From Aliiglaciecola sp. M165 (lineage in GTDB: Bacteria > Pseudomonadota > Gammaproteobacteria > Enterobacterales > Alteromonadaceae), in NCBI RefSeq assembly GCF_007197995.1, contig NZ_VKKH01000004.1, positions 186,001-250,000 of the forward strand: a stretch of 64,000 nt of DNA, read 5' to 3'. Positions within the stretch are counted from its first letter, which is position 1, and every line of letters begins with the position of its first letter. The notes beneath the pieces were generated by a model. That model made no database searches. It saw only the letters and a program-made list of their open reading frames with translations, and was not told the DNA's origin. A program made the position numbers and the translations under genes. Shown piece after piece: positions 38,992 through 49,295 of this stretch.

Positions 38992-39495
38992 ATGAAACCG
39001 ATTATTTTAACCTTGATAGGAAACGACAAGCCAGGGCTGATCGAGTCTCTAGCACAAAAGGTTTATTCAATAGAAGGGAATTGGTTATCGAGTAATTTTT
39101 CTCATATGGCTGGTCAGTTTGCTGGATTTGTGGAGTTGAACATTCCCGCAGACAAGCATCAAGGATTTGTTGAATACCTAAATAGTCACCCTGACCTAAC
39201 CATTCATTCAGTGAGCACAGAATCTGCTGACGAATCATCCGATAATGTCGCACAAATTGAAATTATTGGAAACGATAAACCTGGAATAGTCCAAGAGCTA
39301 ACCTCAGTATTGCATGGCTTCAATATAAATATCGTCAAGTTCACTTCTGGTTGTGAAAGCGCCCCCAATTGGGGAAGTTTATTGTTTAAAGCCCAGGCAA
39401 CCGTAACAATACCCGAGGGGTTTGATACGGACCAACTGACCGGCGCATTAGAGGGGGTCGCCAATGATCTCGTCGTTGATGTCACTATCAAGTAG
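38992..39495 (+). CDS. GcvR-like double ACT-domain protein
   Basis: A 167-residue protein made of two ACT domains: the first begins IILTLIGNDKPGLIESLAQK and the second IEIIGNDKPGIVQELTSVLH (about residue 88). This matches the glycine cleavage system repressor GcvR and its relatives. E. coli GcvR acts by binding GcvA. Whether this one regulates glycine metabolism is not shown by the context, since no gcv gene is near. An AAGGA ribosome site precedes the ATG. It is followed 91 bases later by ppk. Confidence 0.8.
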   Translation: MKPIILTLIGNDKPGLIESLAQKVYSIEGNWLSSNFSHMAGQFAGFVELNIPADKHQGFVEYLNSHPDLTIHSVSTESADESSDNVAQIEIIGNDKPGIVQELTSVLHGFNINIVKFTSGCESAPNWGSLLFKAQATVTIPEGFDTDQLTGALEGVANDLVVDVTIK

Positions 39496-39586
39496 TCTGG
39501 AGTAAACGACCTATTGTCATACTAAGTTCATCTAATTTGTGGATTATGGATTGTTTGTGTCATAAAAGAGGCCCAACGTATAAGCT

Positions 39587-41650
39587 ATGTCAGTAACAGA
39601 ATTGTATTATCCTAAAGAACTCAGTTGGTTGTCTTTCAACGAAAGAGTGTTACAAGAAGCCGCTGATAAAAATAATCCCATCATAGAACGTATACGCTTT
39701 CTTGGTATTTTTTCCAGTAATATGGATGAGTTCTATCGTGTTCGTGTCGCAGAGGTTAAACGTCAGATTTATATCCATATGGACGAAGATGACGAGGTGG
39801 CTGCCGCATCAAAAAAAGAATTGATGGTAAAGATTCAGCATAAAGTTTTAATCATGACTGAACAATTTGAGAAGCTTTACGAAGACATAATCAAGGGGTT
39901 GAGTAAGTACAACATTCATATTATTCAAAAAGATCAGCTCAGTGACTTTCAAAAAAGTTGGCTAATTGATTATTTTCGTAACAAAATCTTAAGACATATC
40001 GCGCCAATTCTGTTGCATAAAAAAGTTGATCTTGTAAAGCGGCTTAATGATGTTGGTACCTTTCTTTATGTGGCCATCGTCAGAGAAGGAAAGGCCACTA
40101 AGTATGCCACTATTGAACTGCCGACCGAGGCCATGTCGCGCTTTATATTAATTCCACCTGAAAACAGTCGCAAAAAGAAGCACATAATTTTAATCGATGA
40201 TGTTATCCAACTTTGTTTAGATATCATTTTCAAAGGCTTTGTAGAATTTGACGAGCTTTACGCATACTCCTTTAAGGTCACTAGAGATTCTGAATATTCA
40301 ATCAACGATGAGATTGATGAAAGTTTCGTCGAGAAGATGTCAGAAAGTATGAAACAGCGTCTCATTGCTGAACCTGTGCGTGTTATCTACGATGGTGATA
40401 TGCCAGAAGATATGCTTAAAAACCTTAAGAAGCGTTTAAAGATTTCATCTTATGACAGCCTTATTCCTGGCGGGTCCTATCGTAATTTTAAGGACTTCAT
40501 TGGCTTCCCTAACGTTGGCAGAAGCTATTTAGAAAATCCAAAACTACCAGCAATTAATAGCAAGGTATTTTCCGAATTTGATACCGTTTTTGATGCTATT
40601 ACTCACAAGGACATCTTACTTTATTACCCCTACCATCGGTTTTTGCATTTTACTGAATTTGTGCGGCAGGCTGCCTTTGACCCGAGCGTAAAAAACATTC
40701 GATTAAACATTTATCGAGTTGCCAACAAATCACGGATCGTCAGTTCACTGATTGATGCCGTGGACAACGGAAAAACGGTTACTGTGGTGGTGGAACTTAG
40801 GGCCAGATTTGACGAAGAAGCCAATATAGAATGGTCAAAAACCATGACTGACGCGGGCATTCGTGTTGTTCTGGGTTCTCCGTCATTTAAAATACACAGC
40901 AAATTATGTGTGGTCAGTCGCGAAGAAAATGGACAGCTGGTGAATTACGCGCATTTTGGTACGGGAAATTTCAATGAAAAAACCGCCAAAATTTATACCG
41001 ACTTTAGTTTGTTTACGCGTAATCAAGAATTAGCTCAGGAAGCTTTATTGGTGTTTGACCTGATTCAACTTCCGTACAGGCGCACAAAGTTCCAGCATTT
41101 GCAGGTGTCGCCCTTGAATGCTCGAACTAAAATTCAAATTCTTGTCAGACAAGAAATTCAAAACGCGATAGAAGGTCTACCAAACGGTATTACACTAAAA
41201 GTAAACAATCTGGTTGATCAGGAGCTGATTGATGATTTGTATCGGGCGAGCCAGGCGGGAGTGAAGGTTCAAATTATCCTCCGAGGCATGTGTGGTTTGC
41301 TACCAAACGTAAAAGGATTAAGTGAAAATATCAGCATAATTAGTATTGTTGACCGCTTTTTGGAGCACCCGAGGGTTATGGTGTTTAAAAATGCAGGTCA
41401 ACCCAAAGTGTTTATTTCTTCCGCTGATTGGATGGGCAGAAATATGGATAACCGTATCGAAGTCGGCTGCCCAATCTACGATGAAGAATTAAAACAACGA
41501 ATTATTGATATTTTAGATATACAGTTAAAAGATACGCTTAAAGCAAGAGTGATTGACGCAAAACAAAGCAACAAATACGTCAAGCGGGGGAATCGCCGCA
41601 AATTGCGATCTCAAGTGGAAATCTACCACTATCTAAAAAACTTGGAATAA
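39587..41650 (+). CDS. ppk1: Polyphosphate kinase 1
   Basis: Makes inorganic polyphosphate from ATP. The 687-residue protein (E. coli 688) has the four PPK1 domains. Visible are the N-terminal ELSWLSFNERVLQEA, the two phospholipase-D-like halves, FHSK-type catalytic context SFKIHSKLCVVSREENG with the phosphorylated His, and the C-terminal MVFKNAGQPKVFISSADWMG. ppx follows 39 bases downstream, so synthesis and degradation of polyphosphate are co-transcribed. The pit/DUF47 phosphate uptake pair lies close by on the opposite strand. Confidence 0.96.
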   Translation: MSVTELYYPKELSWLSFNERVLQEAADKNNPIIERIRFLGIFSSNMDEFYRVRVAEVKRQIYIHMDEDDEVAAASKKELMVKIQHKVLIMTEQFEKLYEDIIKGLSKYNIHIIQKDQLSDFQKSWLIDYFRNKILRHIAPILLHKKVDLVKRLNDVGTFLYVAIVREGKATKYATIELPTEAMSRFILIPPENSRKKKHIILIDDVIQLCLDIIFKGFVEFDELYAYSFKVTRDSEYSINDEIDESFVEKMSESMKQRLIAEPVRVIYDGDMPEDMLKNLKKRLKISSYDSLIPGGSYRNFKDFIGFPNVGRSYLENPKLPAINSKVFSEFDTVFDAITHKDILLYYPYHRFLHFTEFVRQAAFDPSVKNIRLNIYRVANKSRIVSSLIDAVDNGKTVTVVVELRARFDEEANIEWSKTMTDAGIRVVLGSPSFKIHSKLCVVSREENGQLVNYAHFGTGNFNEKTAKIYTDFSLFTRNQELAQEALLVFDLIQLPYRRTKFQHLQVSPLNARTKIQILVRQEIQNAIEGLPNGITLKVNNLVDQELIDDLYRASQAGVKVQIILRGMCGLLPNVKGLSENISIISIVDRFLEHPRVMVFKNAGQPKVFISSADWMGRNMDNRIEVGCPIYDEELKQRIIDILDIQLKDTLKARVIDAKQSNKYVKRGNRRKLRSQVEIYHYLKNLE

Positions 41651-41689
41651 CGTGAAATATCTTTCATCAACATTAAGTGGTGACCCAAC

Positions 41690-43219
41690 GTGCCTGACGT
41701 AAGTGAAGTATTTGATAATATAGAGTCAAGACCAACGACTCAGGTCGCGGCGCTAGATTTAGGCTCGAACAGTTTCCACCTGGTCGTCGCTCGTATTGTT
41801 GCTGACAACGTACAGATACTGCATCGCATCAAACAAAAAGTGCGACTTGCCAATGGTTTAGATCAACACAACATACTTTCGCAAGAAGCCATCGACAGAG
41901 GTATAGATACCTTGAAGGTCATTGCCGAAAGCCTGAAAGGATTCGAACCCGACACGGTAAGAATCGTAGCCACCTATACATTGCGAAAAGCGAAAAACGC
42001 CAAGGAGTTTATTCGTGCAGCTAAAAAGGTTTTCCCCTACCCTATTGAAGTGATCTCTGGTATCGAAGAAGCGCGTCTGATTTATTCCGGTGTGGCGCAC
42101 ACAAATCAGGATACAGGACAACGCTTGGTTGTAGACATTGGTGGTGGGTCTACTGAATTCATTATTGGCGAAGGTTTCGACGCCAAGTTGCTTCGCAGTC
42201 TGCAGATGGGTTGTGTTAGCTATACTAAAAGGTTTTTTAGTGGTGGCGAACTCACTCGCCAGGCATTTAAAAAAGCAACAACTGCCGCGCAGCAAGAATT
42301 AGAATTGATTGACGACAAGTACTTAAAAACGGGTTGGCAAACTTGTATTGGAACCTCAGGAACCATCAAAGCGATAGTATTATTGGCACAGTCGCTTGAT
42401 GAATCCAACCCCGAAGGATTCGTTGCGCTAGATGATTTGGAAATTCTTCGCAACCAGTGTATAGACGCTGGACACATCGAAAACCTTCAATTTGAACAAA
42501 TCACACCCGATCGACGCCCCGTATTGGCCGCGGGGATCGCTGTTCTCATAGGCGTATTCAAAAGTCTAAAGATATTAACTATGGAGTACTCACCTGCTGC
42601 ACTTCGCGAGGGTGTACTTTATGAAATGGAAGAACAACTTTCTCATCGCGATATTCGAGAGCGCACTGCGCAAAGTTTAGCAACTCGATATGACGTCGAC
42701 ACTGAACAAGCAAAAAGAGTTCATAACACCGCACTTTCAATTTACGACCAATGCAGAAAGGGTTGGAAAATTGGTGGGCAGGAAAATAACAATATGCTCG
42801 GGTGGGCTGCGCTTTTACATGAAATAGGACTGCAAATTAATACCCGTGGGGTCCAGCGTCATTCTGCGTATATCATACAAAATGTTGATTTACATGGTTT
42901 TAATCAAGAACAGCAAAGTTTACTGTCGATATTAATCAGGTTCCATCGCAAAAAAGTTCGCCCCGAAGAAATCCCCGAGTTCTGGCAATTTGACGCGCAA
43001 GTCGTGTTTAAGTTGCTGGCATTACTGAGGATTAGTGTGCTGCTGAATATCAAACGTCAAGATGACATTATTCCAGAGTTTGACGTAGATGCTTCAGAAA
43101 ACAAAATAGTGCTGACATTTCCTCCGCATTGGTTAGAACAAAAGCCAATTTTCATGGCAGATTTGAGTCGTGAACAGCAATATTTGAACGCGCTGGGGTT
43201 GGAATTAAAATTTGCTTAA
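41690..43219 (+). CDS. ppx: Exopolyphosphatase (Ppx/GppA family)
   Basis: Removes phosphate from the ends of polyphosphate chains. The 509-residue protein starts with GTG. It has the actin-like ATPase fold with VAALDLGSNSFHLVVARI near residue 18, a second phosphate loop in LVVDIGGGSTEFIIGEG (about 146) and the C-terminal HD-like helical domain with LGWAALLHEIGL. Its position directly after ppk1 supports Ppx rather than GppA. It converges on a small minus-strand gene 10 bases away. Confidence 0.93.
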   Translation: MPDVSEVFDNIESRPTTQVAALDLGSNSFHLVVARIVADNVQILHRIKQKVRLANGLDQHNILSQEAIDRGIDTLKVIAESLKGFEPDTVRIVATYTLRKAKNAKEFIRAAKKVFPYPIEVISGIEEARLIYSGVAHTNQDTGQRLVVDIGGGSTEFIIGEGFDAKLLRSLQMGCVSYTKRFFSGGELTRQAFKKATTAAQQELELIDDKYLKTGWQTCIGTSGTIKAIVLLAQSLDESNPEGFVALDDLEILRNQCIDAGHIENLQFEQITPDRRPVLAAGIAVLIGVFKSLKILTMEYSPAALREGVLYEMEEQLSHRDIRERTAQSLATRYDVDTEQAKRVHNTALSIYDQCRKGWKIGGQENNNMLGWAALLHEIGLQINTRGVQRHSAYIIQNVDLHGFNQEQQSLLSILIRFHRKKVRPEEIPEFWQFDAQVVFKLLALLRISVLLNIKRQDDIIPEFDVDASENKIVLTFPPHWLEQKPIFMADLSREQQYLNALGLELKFA

Positions 43220-43228
43220 TAGACGCAA

Positions 43229-43567
43229 CTAGCGTCCAAGATATTCGTCGATGAGTTCAGACAATTTCTCATCCAAATGTTCTTCAAATTCATCCAAGTC
43301 TTTTGAAAATACATTCAAATAGGCTGATGCTTTGGCGTGGTCTAGTTTTTTACCATTGGTTCGATACTCTGTTTCGGGCAACGCTTTATCATAGCGAGGA
43401 GTGATAACCCAACGGACAAAATCAGAGTCTAAATTAGCGACTGCTTTTTTTGCGTGTTTGCAAAAGCCTTCAATATGCTCAGCACCATCCGGCCCCAGAC
43501 ATCCAGGTTCAACTCGGAAAGTCACCGTTAATTTTTTGTATAGTGGTAGCGGAAGTTCGTAGTCCAT
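43229..43567 (-). CDS. Small conserved-looking acidic protein, unrecognised
   Basis: A 112-residue soluble protein with no signal peptide. It begins MDYELPLPLYKKLTVTFRVE and has an acidic helical C-terminus (VFSKDLDEFEEHLDEKLSEL). I do not recognise a characterised family, though it looks like a genuine gene from its composition and complete frame. It is a single minus-strand gene convergent with ppx, with only ten bases between the stops, and is separated by a terminator from the glycolytic operon upstream. Confidence 0.6.
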   Translation of the reverse strand: MDYELPLPLYKKLTVTFRVEPGCLGPDGAEHIEGFCKHAKKAVANLDSDFVRWVITPRYDKALPETEYRTNGKKLDHAKASAYLNVFSKDLDEFEEHLDEKLSELIDEYLGR

Positions 43568-43634
43568 TGCGTCGTTTTTCTCGTTAGATGTATTTCAATA
43601 TAGACGAGCAAATTGTCTGTGCAAATAGGAAATT

Positions 43635-43666
43635 AAAAAAGCCGAGCAATTGCTCGGCTAATTTTT
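43635..43666 (-). terminator. Intrinsic terminator of the tkt-epd-pgk-fda gene cluster
   Basis: The perfect palindrome GCCGAGCAATTGCTCGGC (43641-43658) is followed on the minus strand by six T (43640-43635), and on the plus strand by TAATTTTT. It lies 34 bases past the aldolase stop. Confidence 0.87.
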
Positions 43667-43699
43667 ACAGCATTACCCCATTAACTCGCGTTGAGTGAA

Positions 43700-44599
43700 T
43701 TAGGTAATTGATGCATCGTAAATGGATTGAATGGATAGATCTAAGGTCCCTTCAAATTCTTCATCAGTGAGTTGATATAGCAGTCCTTCCGATAACGCAC
43801 GAGAAAAGCTGGCTATCATGCCTTTATTTTCGCTTAATCGGCGGTTTGCTTCCTCTCTGCTGTATCCACCAGATAACGCTACCACTTTTAACACTCTAGG
43901 GTGAGCAACAAGGCTGTCATAGAATCCAGCGATTTCAGGTAAGGTCAATTTTAACATGACAGATTGTGTTGTTGGTAATGCATCCAAGTGTTTGAGCAAT
44001 TCGCCTTTCAACAATAATTCGGCAGCAGATTTCTCTGGGCTATTAATATCGACTTCTGGCTCGATAATAGGCACCAAACCTTTGGCAAGAATTTGGGCAC
44101 CGACGACAAATTGCTGCTCCACAATATCATGCACACCTTTCTCATTCGCGAGTTTGATCACTGAGCGCATTTTAGTACCAAACACATCCTTGGCATTTGC
44201 TTTATCCAACAGTTCATCTAGCCCTGGAATGGGTTTCATTAACTGAACACCGTTGGCCTCGTCTTCCAGACCTTTATCAACTTTCAGAAAAGGGACGACA
44301 TTTTTTTCTTGCCATAAGTAACGTGAGCTGGCTTTACCCTCGATGTCTCTGTCTAAGGTATTTTCGAATAAAATTGCACCTAACACCCGTTTACCATTGA
44401 ATGCTTTACTTGTGACGATACGAGTGCGCATTGCGTGAACTTGGGCAAACATTTCCTCGTCATTTGTATAGGCACTTTCATCAACACCATAAAGTTTTAA
44501 GGCTTTTGGTGTGCTTCCTCCACTTTGGTCAAGTGCGGCGATAAACCCATTCTCAGTTTCAATCTTTTTCAGCATGTCTAATTGTGCTTGTGATGCCAT
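43700..44599 (-). CDS. fda: Fructose-bisphosphate aldolase, class I
   Basis: Cleaves fructose 1,6-bisphosphate to two triose phosphates through a Schiff base. The 299-residue protein starts MASQAQLDMLKKIETENGF, then FIAALDQSGGSTPKALKLYG; VMLKLTLPEIAGFYDSL and LSGGYSREEANRRL follow. It belongs to the short class I type rather than the metal-dependent class II enzyme usually found after pgk in enterobacteria. The ATG at 44599 has AAGGAG at eight bases; an in-frame upstream codon at 44608 overlaps that site. It is downstream of pgk by about 90 bases on the same strand. Confidence 0.92.
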   Translation of the reverse strand: MASQAQLDMLKKIETENGFIAALDQSGGSTPKALKLYGVDESAYTNDEEMFAQVHAMRTRIVTSKAFNGKRVLGAILFENTLDRDIEGKASSRYLWQEKNVVPFLKVDKGLEDEANGVQLMKPIPGLDELLDKANAKDVFGTKMRSVIKLANEKGVHDIVEQQFVVGAQILAKGLVPIIEPEVDINSPEKSAAELLLKGELLKHLDALPTTQSVMLKLTLPEIAGFYDSLVAHPRVLKVVALSGGYSREEANRRLSENKGMIASFSRALSEGLLYQLTDEEFEGTLDLSIQSIYDASIT

Positions 44600-44690
44600 T
44601 CGCAACACTCCTTTTTAAAGCTTGGTAGAATACAAAGGTTGTTTAGAACGCTTCTGCGTTTCTTGTTTTTTTCAATCGTTTCGTAAAAGG

Positions 44691-45872
44691 CTAGGCTTGC
44701 CCTCGTTTTTCCAACATGGCTACAGCGGGTAACACTTTTCCTTCCAGAAACTCCAGAAAAGCGCCCCCTCCTGTAGAGATGTAAGAGACTTTATCAGCAA
44801 TATCGTACTTATCAACAGCGGCAAGCGTATCACCACCACCGGCAATTGAAAATGCTTCGCTGTTGGCAATTGCTTGGGCGAGTCGTTTAGTACCTTCACC
44901 AAATTGATCAAATTCAAATACCCCGACTGGGCCATTCCATACGATGGTACCCGCTTTTTCAATCATCTGCGCCAAGGATTCAGCTGTTTTTGGCCCAATA
45001 TCGAATATCATGTCTTCGGGTCCAACGTTTTCAACAGATTTGAGTGTCGCCTCTGCGGTTTCAGAAAATTCTTGCCCCACAACAACATCTTCTGGTACTG
45101 GAATTTGACCACCCGCCTTTTTGGCTGCGTCAATCAATCGATTGGCTTCTGGGATCAAATCTTCTTCATACAATGATTTGCCAACGCCATGACCTTGCGC
45201 CGCAATAAAGGTATTGGCAATTCCGCCACCAACAATGAGTTGATCGACGATCGAAGAAAGGGAATCAAGTACAGTCAATTTGGTCGATACTTTTGAGCCT
45301 CCGACAATGGCCAACATTGGACGTGCGGGGTTATCGAGGGCTTTTCCCAATGCGCTTAGTTCACCGGATAACAGTGGTCCAGAACAAGCAACTGGAGCAA
45401 ATTTAGCAACACCATGGGTCGATGCTTGTGCTCTATGTGCAGTCCCAAATGCATCCATTACAAATACATCGCATAGGGCAGCATATTGTTGGGCGAGTGC
45501 TTCATCATCTTTCTTTTCGCCAACATTGAAACGAACATTTTCAAGAATGACCAACTCACCAACGTTAACGTCGACCTCTGTACCTAGATAATTTTTTTCC
45601 AGTCTGACGGAACAATCCAGTGCATCATTGAGATAATCCACAATAGGGGCAAGCGAGTATTGCTGCTCAAACTGGCCTTCTGTTGGTCTACCTAAATGTG
45701 ACATGACCAACACTTTGGCTCCGGCATTAAGCGCATGCTCAATAGTGGGTATAGCAGCCTTTAGCCGCGCATCGGAGGCAACGTTACCGTCTTTGATCGG
45801 CACATTTAAATCTTCTCTGATCAGTACTCGCTTACCTGACAGTTCAAGATCAGTCATGTTGATAATTGTCAT
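44691..45872 (-). CDS. pgk: Phosphoglycerate kinase
   Basis: Transfers phosphate between 1,3-bisphosphoglycerate and ADP in glycolysis. The protein is 393 residues. Diagnostic features are [15 protein letters not shown] at residues 14-28, [11 protein letters not shown] near 57, [12 protein letters not shown] with the nucleotide-binding Lys, and [11 protein letters not shown] near the C-terminus. It lies between epd and the class I aldolase gene on the same strand; an AGGAACA ribosome site precedes the ATG. Confidence 0.97.
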   Translation of the reverse strand: MTIINMTDLELSGKRVLIREDLNVPIKDGNVASDARLKAAIPTIEHALNAGAKVLVMSHLGRPTEGQFEQQYSLAPIVDYLNDALDCSVRLEKNYLGTEVDVNVGELVILENVRFNVGEKKDDEALAQQYAALCDVFVMDAFGTAHRAQASTHGVAKFAPVACSGPLLSGELSALGKALDNPARPMLAIVGGSKVSTKLTVLDSLSSIVDQLIVGGGIANTFIAAQGHGVGKSLYEEDLIPEANRLIDAAKKAGGQIPVPEDVVVGQEFSETAEATLKSVENVGPEDMIFDIGPKTAESLAQMIEKAGTIVWNGPVGVFEFDQFGEGTKRLAQAIANSEAFSIAGGGDTLAAVDKYDIADKVSYISTGGGAFLEFLEGKVLPAVAMLEKRGQA

Positions 45873-45925
45873 TTTTGTTCCTCAAAACTTTTTAAAATGT
45901 TTATTCAATGGTTTTTTCAGACCAC

Positions 45926-46933
45926 TTATTCTAAAAACATCGCTGCCGCTGTATCAATCATCCTATTCGCAAATCCCCACTCGTTGTCACACCAGACCAA
46001 GGTTTTGACTAGCTGTTTGTGACTGACTCGTGTTTGTGTACCATCAACAATGCAAGAATGGGGATCGTGGTTAAAATCCACCGACACTAAAGGCTCTTCA
46101 GTGTAACCTAAAATTCCTTGTAATCTGCCCAGACCTGCACTTCTGAGCACCTGATTAACTTGCGCAATAGAAACCTCTTTTGCCAAGGTCACGCTAAGAT
46201 CCATAGCGGTCACATTAATCGTGGGCACGCGAACAGCGATCGCTTCGAATTTTCCAGCAAACTTAGGCAAAATGCGTTCAATTCCGACCGCTAGTTTAGT
46301 ATCAACGGGAATGATCGACTGACTGGCTGCTCGAGTCCTGCGTAAATCTGGATGGTAGGCATCAATAACCTGCTGATCATGCATTGAAGAATGAATTGTT
46401 GTAATAGTGCCACTCAACACTTCAAAGGCGTCGTCTAGCACTTGTATCACTGGCACAATACAGTTTGTGGTGCATGAACCATTCGATACGATGCGATCTT
46501 CCGGTTTAAGCAGGTGGTCGTTGATGCCGTAAATGACCGTTGCATCCATATCCGGTGTTGATGGATGAGAAAAAAGGACTTTTCTTGCACCCTGCGCAAT
46601 ATGAAACTCAGCATCTGCTCTATCGTTATGAACGCCTGTGCATTCCATGACCAAATCGATATCCAGTTCCGCCCATGGCAGCTCATGTAAGTGTTCACAT
46701 TGCAATAATGTGATGGTGTCTTGGTCAACTTTTAGTTTGCCACTTTCAAGGCTTACAGAATGACCGAAGCGGCCATGGGAAGTGTCGTATTTGAGCAGGT
46801 GCGCAATGCCTTCAGGATCGGCGATTTCGTTTATTGCAACGACTTTGATATCTTCGTTTCGATGCGTCTCATACAGGGCACGCAATACATTGCGGCCAAT
46901 TCGACCAAACCCATTGATAGCTATTTTTATCAT
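45926..46933 (-). CDS. epd: Erythrose-4-phosphate dehydrogenase
   Basis: Oxidises erythrose 4-phosphate to 4-phosphoerythronate, the entry to pyridoxal phosphate synthesis. The 335-residue GAPDH-fold protein has the Rossmann motif [17 protein letters not shown] and catalytic Cys in [32 protein letters not shown] and [20 protein letters not shown] identify Epd rather than glycolytic GapA. It sits between tkt and pgk, the standard epd-pgk cluster. Confidence 0.93.
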   Translation of the reverse strand: MIKIAINGFGRIGRNVLRALYETHRNEDIKVVAINEIADPEGIAHLLKYDTSHGRFGHSVSLESGKLKVDQDTITLLQCEHLHELPWAELDIDLVMECTGVHNDRADAEFHIAQGARKVLFSHPSTPDMDATVIYGINDHLLKPEDRIVSNGSCTTNCIVPVIQVLDDAFEVLSGTITTIHSSMHDQQVIDAYHPDLRRTRAASQSIIPVDTKLAVGIERILPKFAGKFEAIAVRVPTINVTAMDLSVTLAKEVSIAQVNQVLRSAGLGRLQGILGYTEEPLVSVDFNHDPHSCIVDGTQTRVSHKQLVKTLVWCDNEWGFANRMIDTAAAMFLE

Positions 46934-46994
46934 TTAATGCTCAATGCTAAGCAGGTGCCGTTCCCGGCACCTGTCTGGATGCACATAGACTTAA

Positions 46995-48989
46995 TTACAA
47001 TAAGCGTTTTGCTGCTTCAACAATCGCATCAGGTGTAAAACCGAAGTGCTTCATTAAGGCGCCACCTGGGGCAGATTCTCCGAAGGTAGACATGCCGATT
47101 ATTTCGCCTCCCAAGCCAACATACTTGAACCAGAAGTCAACATGGGCAGCTTCAACGGCAATGCGCTTAGTCACAGATTTTGGTAAAACCGCTTCTTGGT
47201 AAGCTGCATCTTGCTTGTCAAATACATTGGTACTAGGCATGGAAACCACTCTGACCTTGGTCCCATCATCAGCTAATTGTTTGGCAGCTTCTAAGGTAAT
47301 ATTTACTTCAGAACCTGTGGCAATCAAGATGACTTCTGGTGAAGAGTCGTTTTCAAACAATACATAACCGCCTTTTGCAATATTGGCCAGCTGCGCATCA
47401 TCACGTTGCTGTGCTTGCAATCCCTGACGACTAAATACGAGAGATGTTGGACCTTGTGTCCTTTCAATCGCTGCTTTCCATGCAACGGCTGTTTCAGCGC
47501 CATCACAAGGACGCCAGGTTTCCATATTGGGTGTCATTCTCAGATTAGCAACTTGCTCAACAGGCTGGTGCGTAGGGCCGTCCTCCCCCTGACCAATCGA
47601 GTCATGTGTGTAGACAAATATATTCGGAATTCCCATTAATGCCGACATTCTCACCGCATTGCGAGCATATTCCATAAACATTAAGAAAGTTGCACCATAA
47701 GCTCTGAAGCCACCGTGCAACCCCAGTCCATTCATGATTGCGCTCATACCAAACTCACGGACACCATAAAATATATAGTTTCCGCTGGCATCATCAGCTG
47801 TGATCCCTTTGGAACCCGACCACAACGTTAGGTTCGAGCCAGCAAGATCCGCTGATCCCCCAACAACCTCGGGAAGCATACCTGCAAAGGCTTCAATCGC
47901 GTTTTGAGACGCTTTTCTGCTCGCAATATTTTCGGCTTTTTGTTGGGTTTCTTTGATAAATGCGGTCGCTTTGCTTTCAAAATCAGCTGGTAACTCACCT
48001 GCTAACCGGCGCTTCAATTCAGCAGCTAACTCTGGGAAAGACTTTGCATAGGCGTCAAATGCTGTATTCCAGCTTTCTTCTCTTTGAGCACCTTGTTGTT
48101 TGGCATCCCAGTTAGCATAAATGTCTTCTGGGACAACAAAAGGTTCATGGCTCCACGATAGTGCCTTACGGGTTTCTTGCACCTCGTCAAGGCCCAAGGG
48201 TGAACCATGGCTGTCATGACTTCCAGATTTATTGGGTGAGCCAAAACCGATGACAGTTTTACAACAAATCATCGTTGGACGAGCAGTTTCTGCTTTTGCT
48301 TGTTCAATAGCAGCTTTAATCGCTTCAGGATCGTGACCATCTACATCAGCAATAACATGCCAACCGTAAGACTCGAATCTTGCAGGCGTATCATCGGTGA
48401 ACCAGCCTTCTACTTCGCCATCGATAGAGATGCCGTTGTCATCCCAAAATGCTACCAGCTTGCCAAGACCCAAGGTGCCCGCGAGCGAACATGCCTCGTG
48501 AGACACGCCTTCCATTAAACAACCATCACCTAAAAAACAATAAGTAAAGTGATCGATGATGTCATGACCAGGTTGATTAAATTGGGCACCGAGCATTTTT
48601 TCAGCGATTGCCATACCAACAGCGTTAGTGATGCCCTGCCCCAGAGGACCCGTTGTAGTCTCGACACCCGGTGCATAACCGTATTCAGGATGCCCAGGTG
48701 TTTTAGAATGAAGTTGTCTGAAGTTTTTTAACTCTTCTATTGGTAGATCGTAACCACTTAAATGCAATAAAGAATAAATAAGCATCGAGCCGTGACCATT
48801 AGAGAGAACAAATCGATCACGGTTAGCCCATCCAGGGTTAGTTGGATTGTGCTGTAAAAAATCACTCCATAAAACCTGGGCAATATCTGCCATTCCCATA
48901 GGTGCGCCTGGGTGACCAGAGTTAGCTTGTTGCACTGCATCCATGGACAAAGCGCGAATGGCGTTGGCGAGTTCTCGACGTGACGGCAT
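46995..48989 (-). CDS. tkt: Transketolase
   Basis: Thiamine-diphosphate enzyme of the pentose phosphate pathway; it also produces erythrose 4-phosphate, the substrate of the Epd enzyme encoded next to it. From the ATG at 48989 the protein is 664 residues (E. coli TktA 663). It has [18 protein letters not shown] near the N-terminus, the thiamine motif GDGCLMEG...N, and [17 protein letters not shown] in the pyrimidine-binding domain. The frame extends to 49034, but GGAG lies just before 48989 and that start gives the standard N-terminus. It is the first gene of the minus-strand tkt-epd-pgk-fda cluster, divergent from metK. Confidence 0.96.
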   Translation of the reverse strand: MPSRRELANAIRALSMDAVQQANSGHPGAPMGMADIAQVLWSDFLQHNPTNPGWANRDRFVLSNGHGSMLIYSLLHLSGYDLPIEELKNFRQLHSKTPGHPEYGYAPGVETTTGPLGQGITNAVGMAIAEKMLGAQFNQPGHDIIDHFTYCFLGDGCLMEGVSHEACSLAGTLGLGKLVAFWDDNGISIDGEVEGWFTDDTPARFESYGWHVIADVDGHDPEAIKAAIEQAKAETARPTMICCKTVIGFGSPNKSGSHDSHGSPLGLDEVQETRKALSWSHEPFVVPEDIYANWDAKQQGAQREESWNTAFDAYAKSFPELAAELKRRLAGELPADFESKATAFIKETQQKAENIASRKASQNAIEAFAGMLPEVVGGSADLAGSNLTLWSGSKGITADDASGNYIFYGVREFGMSAIMNGLGLHGGFRAYGATFLMFMEYARNAVRMSALMGIPNIFVYTHDSIGQGEDGPTHQPVEQVANLRMTPNMETWRPCDGAETAVAWKAAIERTQGPTSLVFSRQGLQAQQRDDAQLANIAKGGYVLFENDSSPEVILIATGSEVNITLEAAKQLADDGTKVRVVSMPSTNVFDKQDAAYQEAVLPKSVTKRIAVEAAHVDFWFKYVGLGGEIIGMSTFGESAPGGALMKHFGFTPDAIVEAAKRLL

Positions 48990-49181
48990 AGAGTCTCCTG
49001 CTATTTGATTGCCTAAAGCGTGATCAAAGCCCATAAAATAAACGTAAGACTCTGACTGTTATCACTTTGATACTAATGAGGCTGGCCATTTTCTATCAGC
49101 CACAGTCGAACTGCAACGCTTATTCATTATTGATTATGCTTTTCTGATGACTTTTTTGTCTGGAAAGCTTTTTGAACATTT

Positions 49182-49213
49182 AGACATTTGGACGTCTAGA
49201 TGTAAAGACTGGT
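49182..49213 (+). promoter_or_regulatory. Tandem MetJ operator (met boxes) upstream of metK
   Basis: Four adjacent 8-base units resemble the met box AGACGTCT: AGACATTT (49182, 6 of 8), GGACGTCT (49190, 7 of 8), AGATGTAA (49198, 5 of 8) and AGACTGGT (49206, 5 of 8). They end 18 bases before a possible -10, TAAAAT (49232-49237), so a bound MetJ-SAM repressor would block the promoter. The rest of the 306-base tkt-metK gap shows nothing else clear. MetJ itself is not in the window. Confidence 0.75.
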
Positions 49214-49295
49214 ATTTTTGTTATTTGTGGTTAAAATAGAAAAATCGCCGATGAACTATAGCCAAGGCATAAAAAATTAACTGTAGGACTTTTAC

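Noticed and set aside
45926-46933. Glycolytic GapA instead of Epd
   Set aside because: The [16 protein letters not shown] and VDGTQTRVS stretches and the position between tkt and pgk fit erythrose-4-phosphate dehydrogenase.
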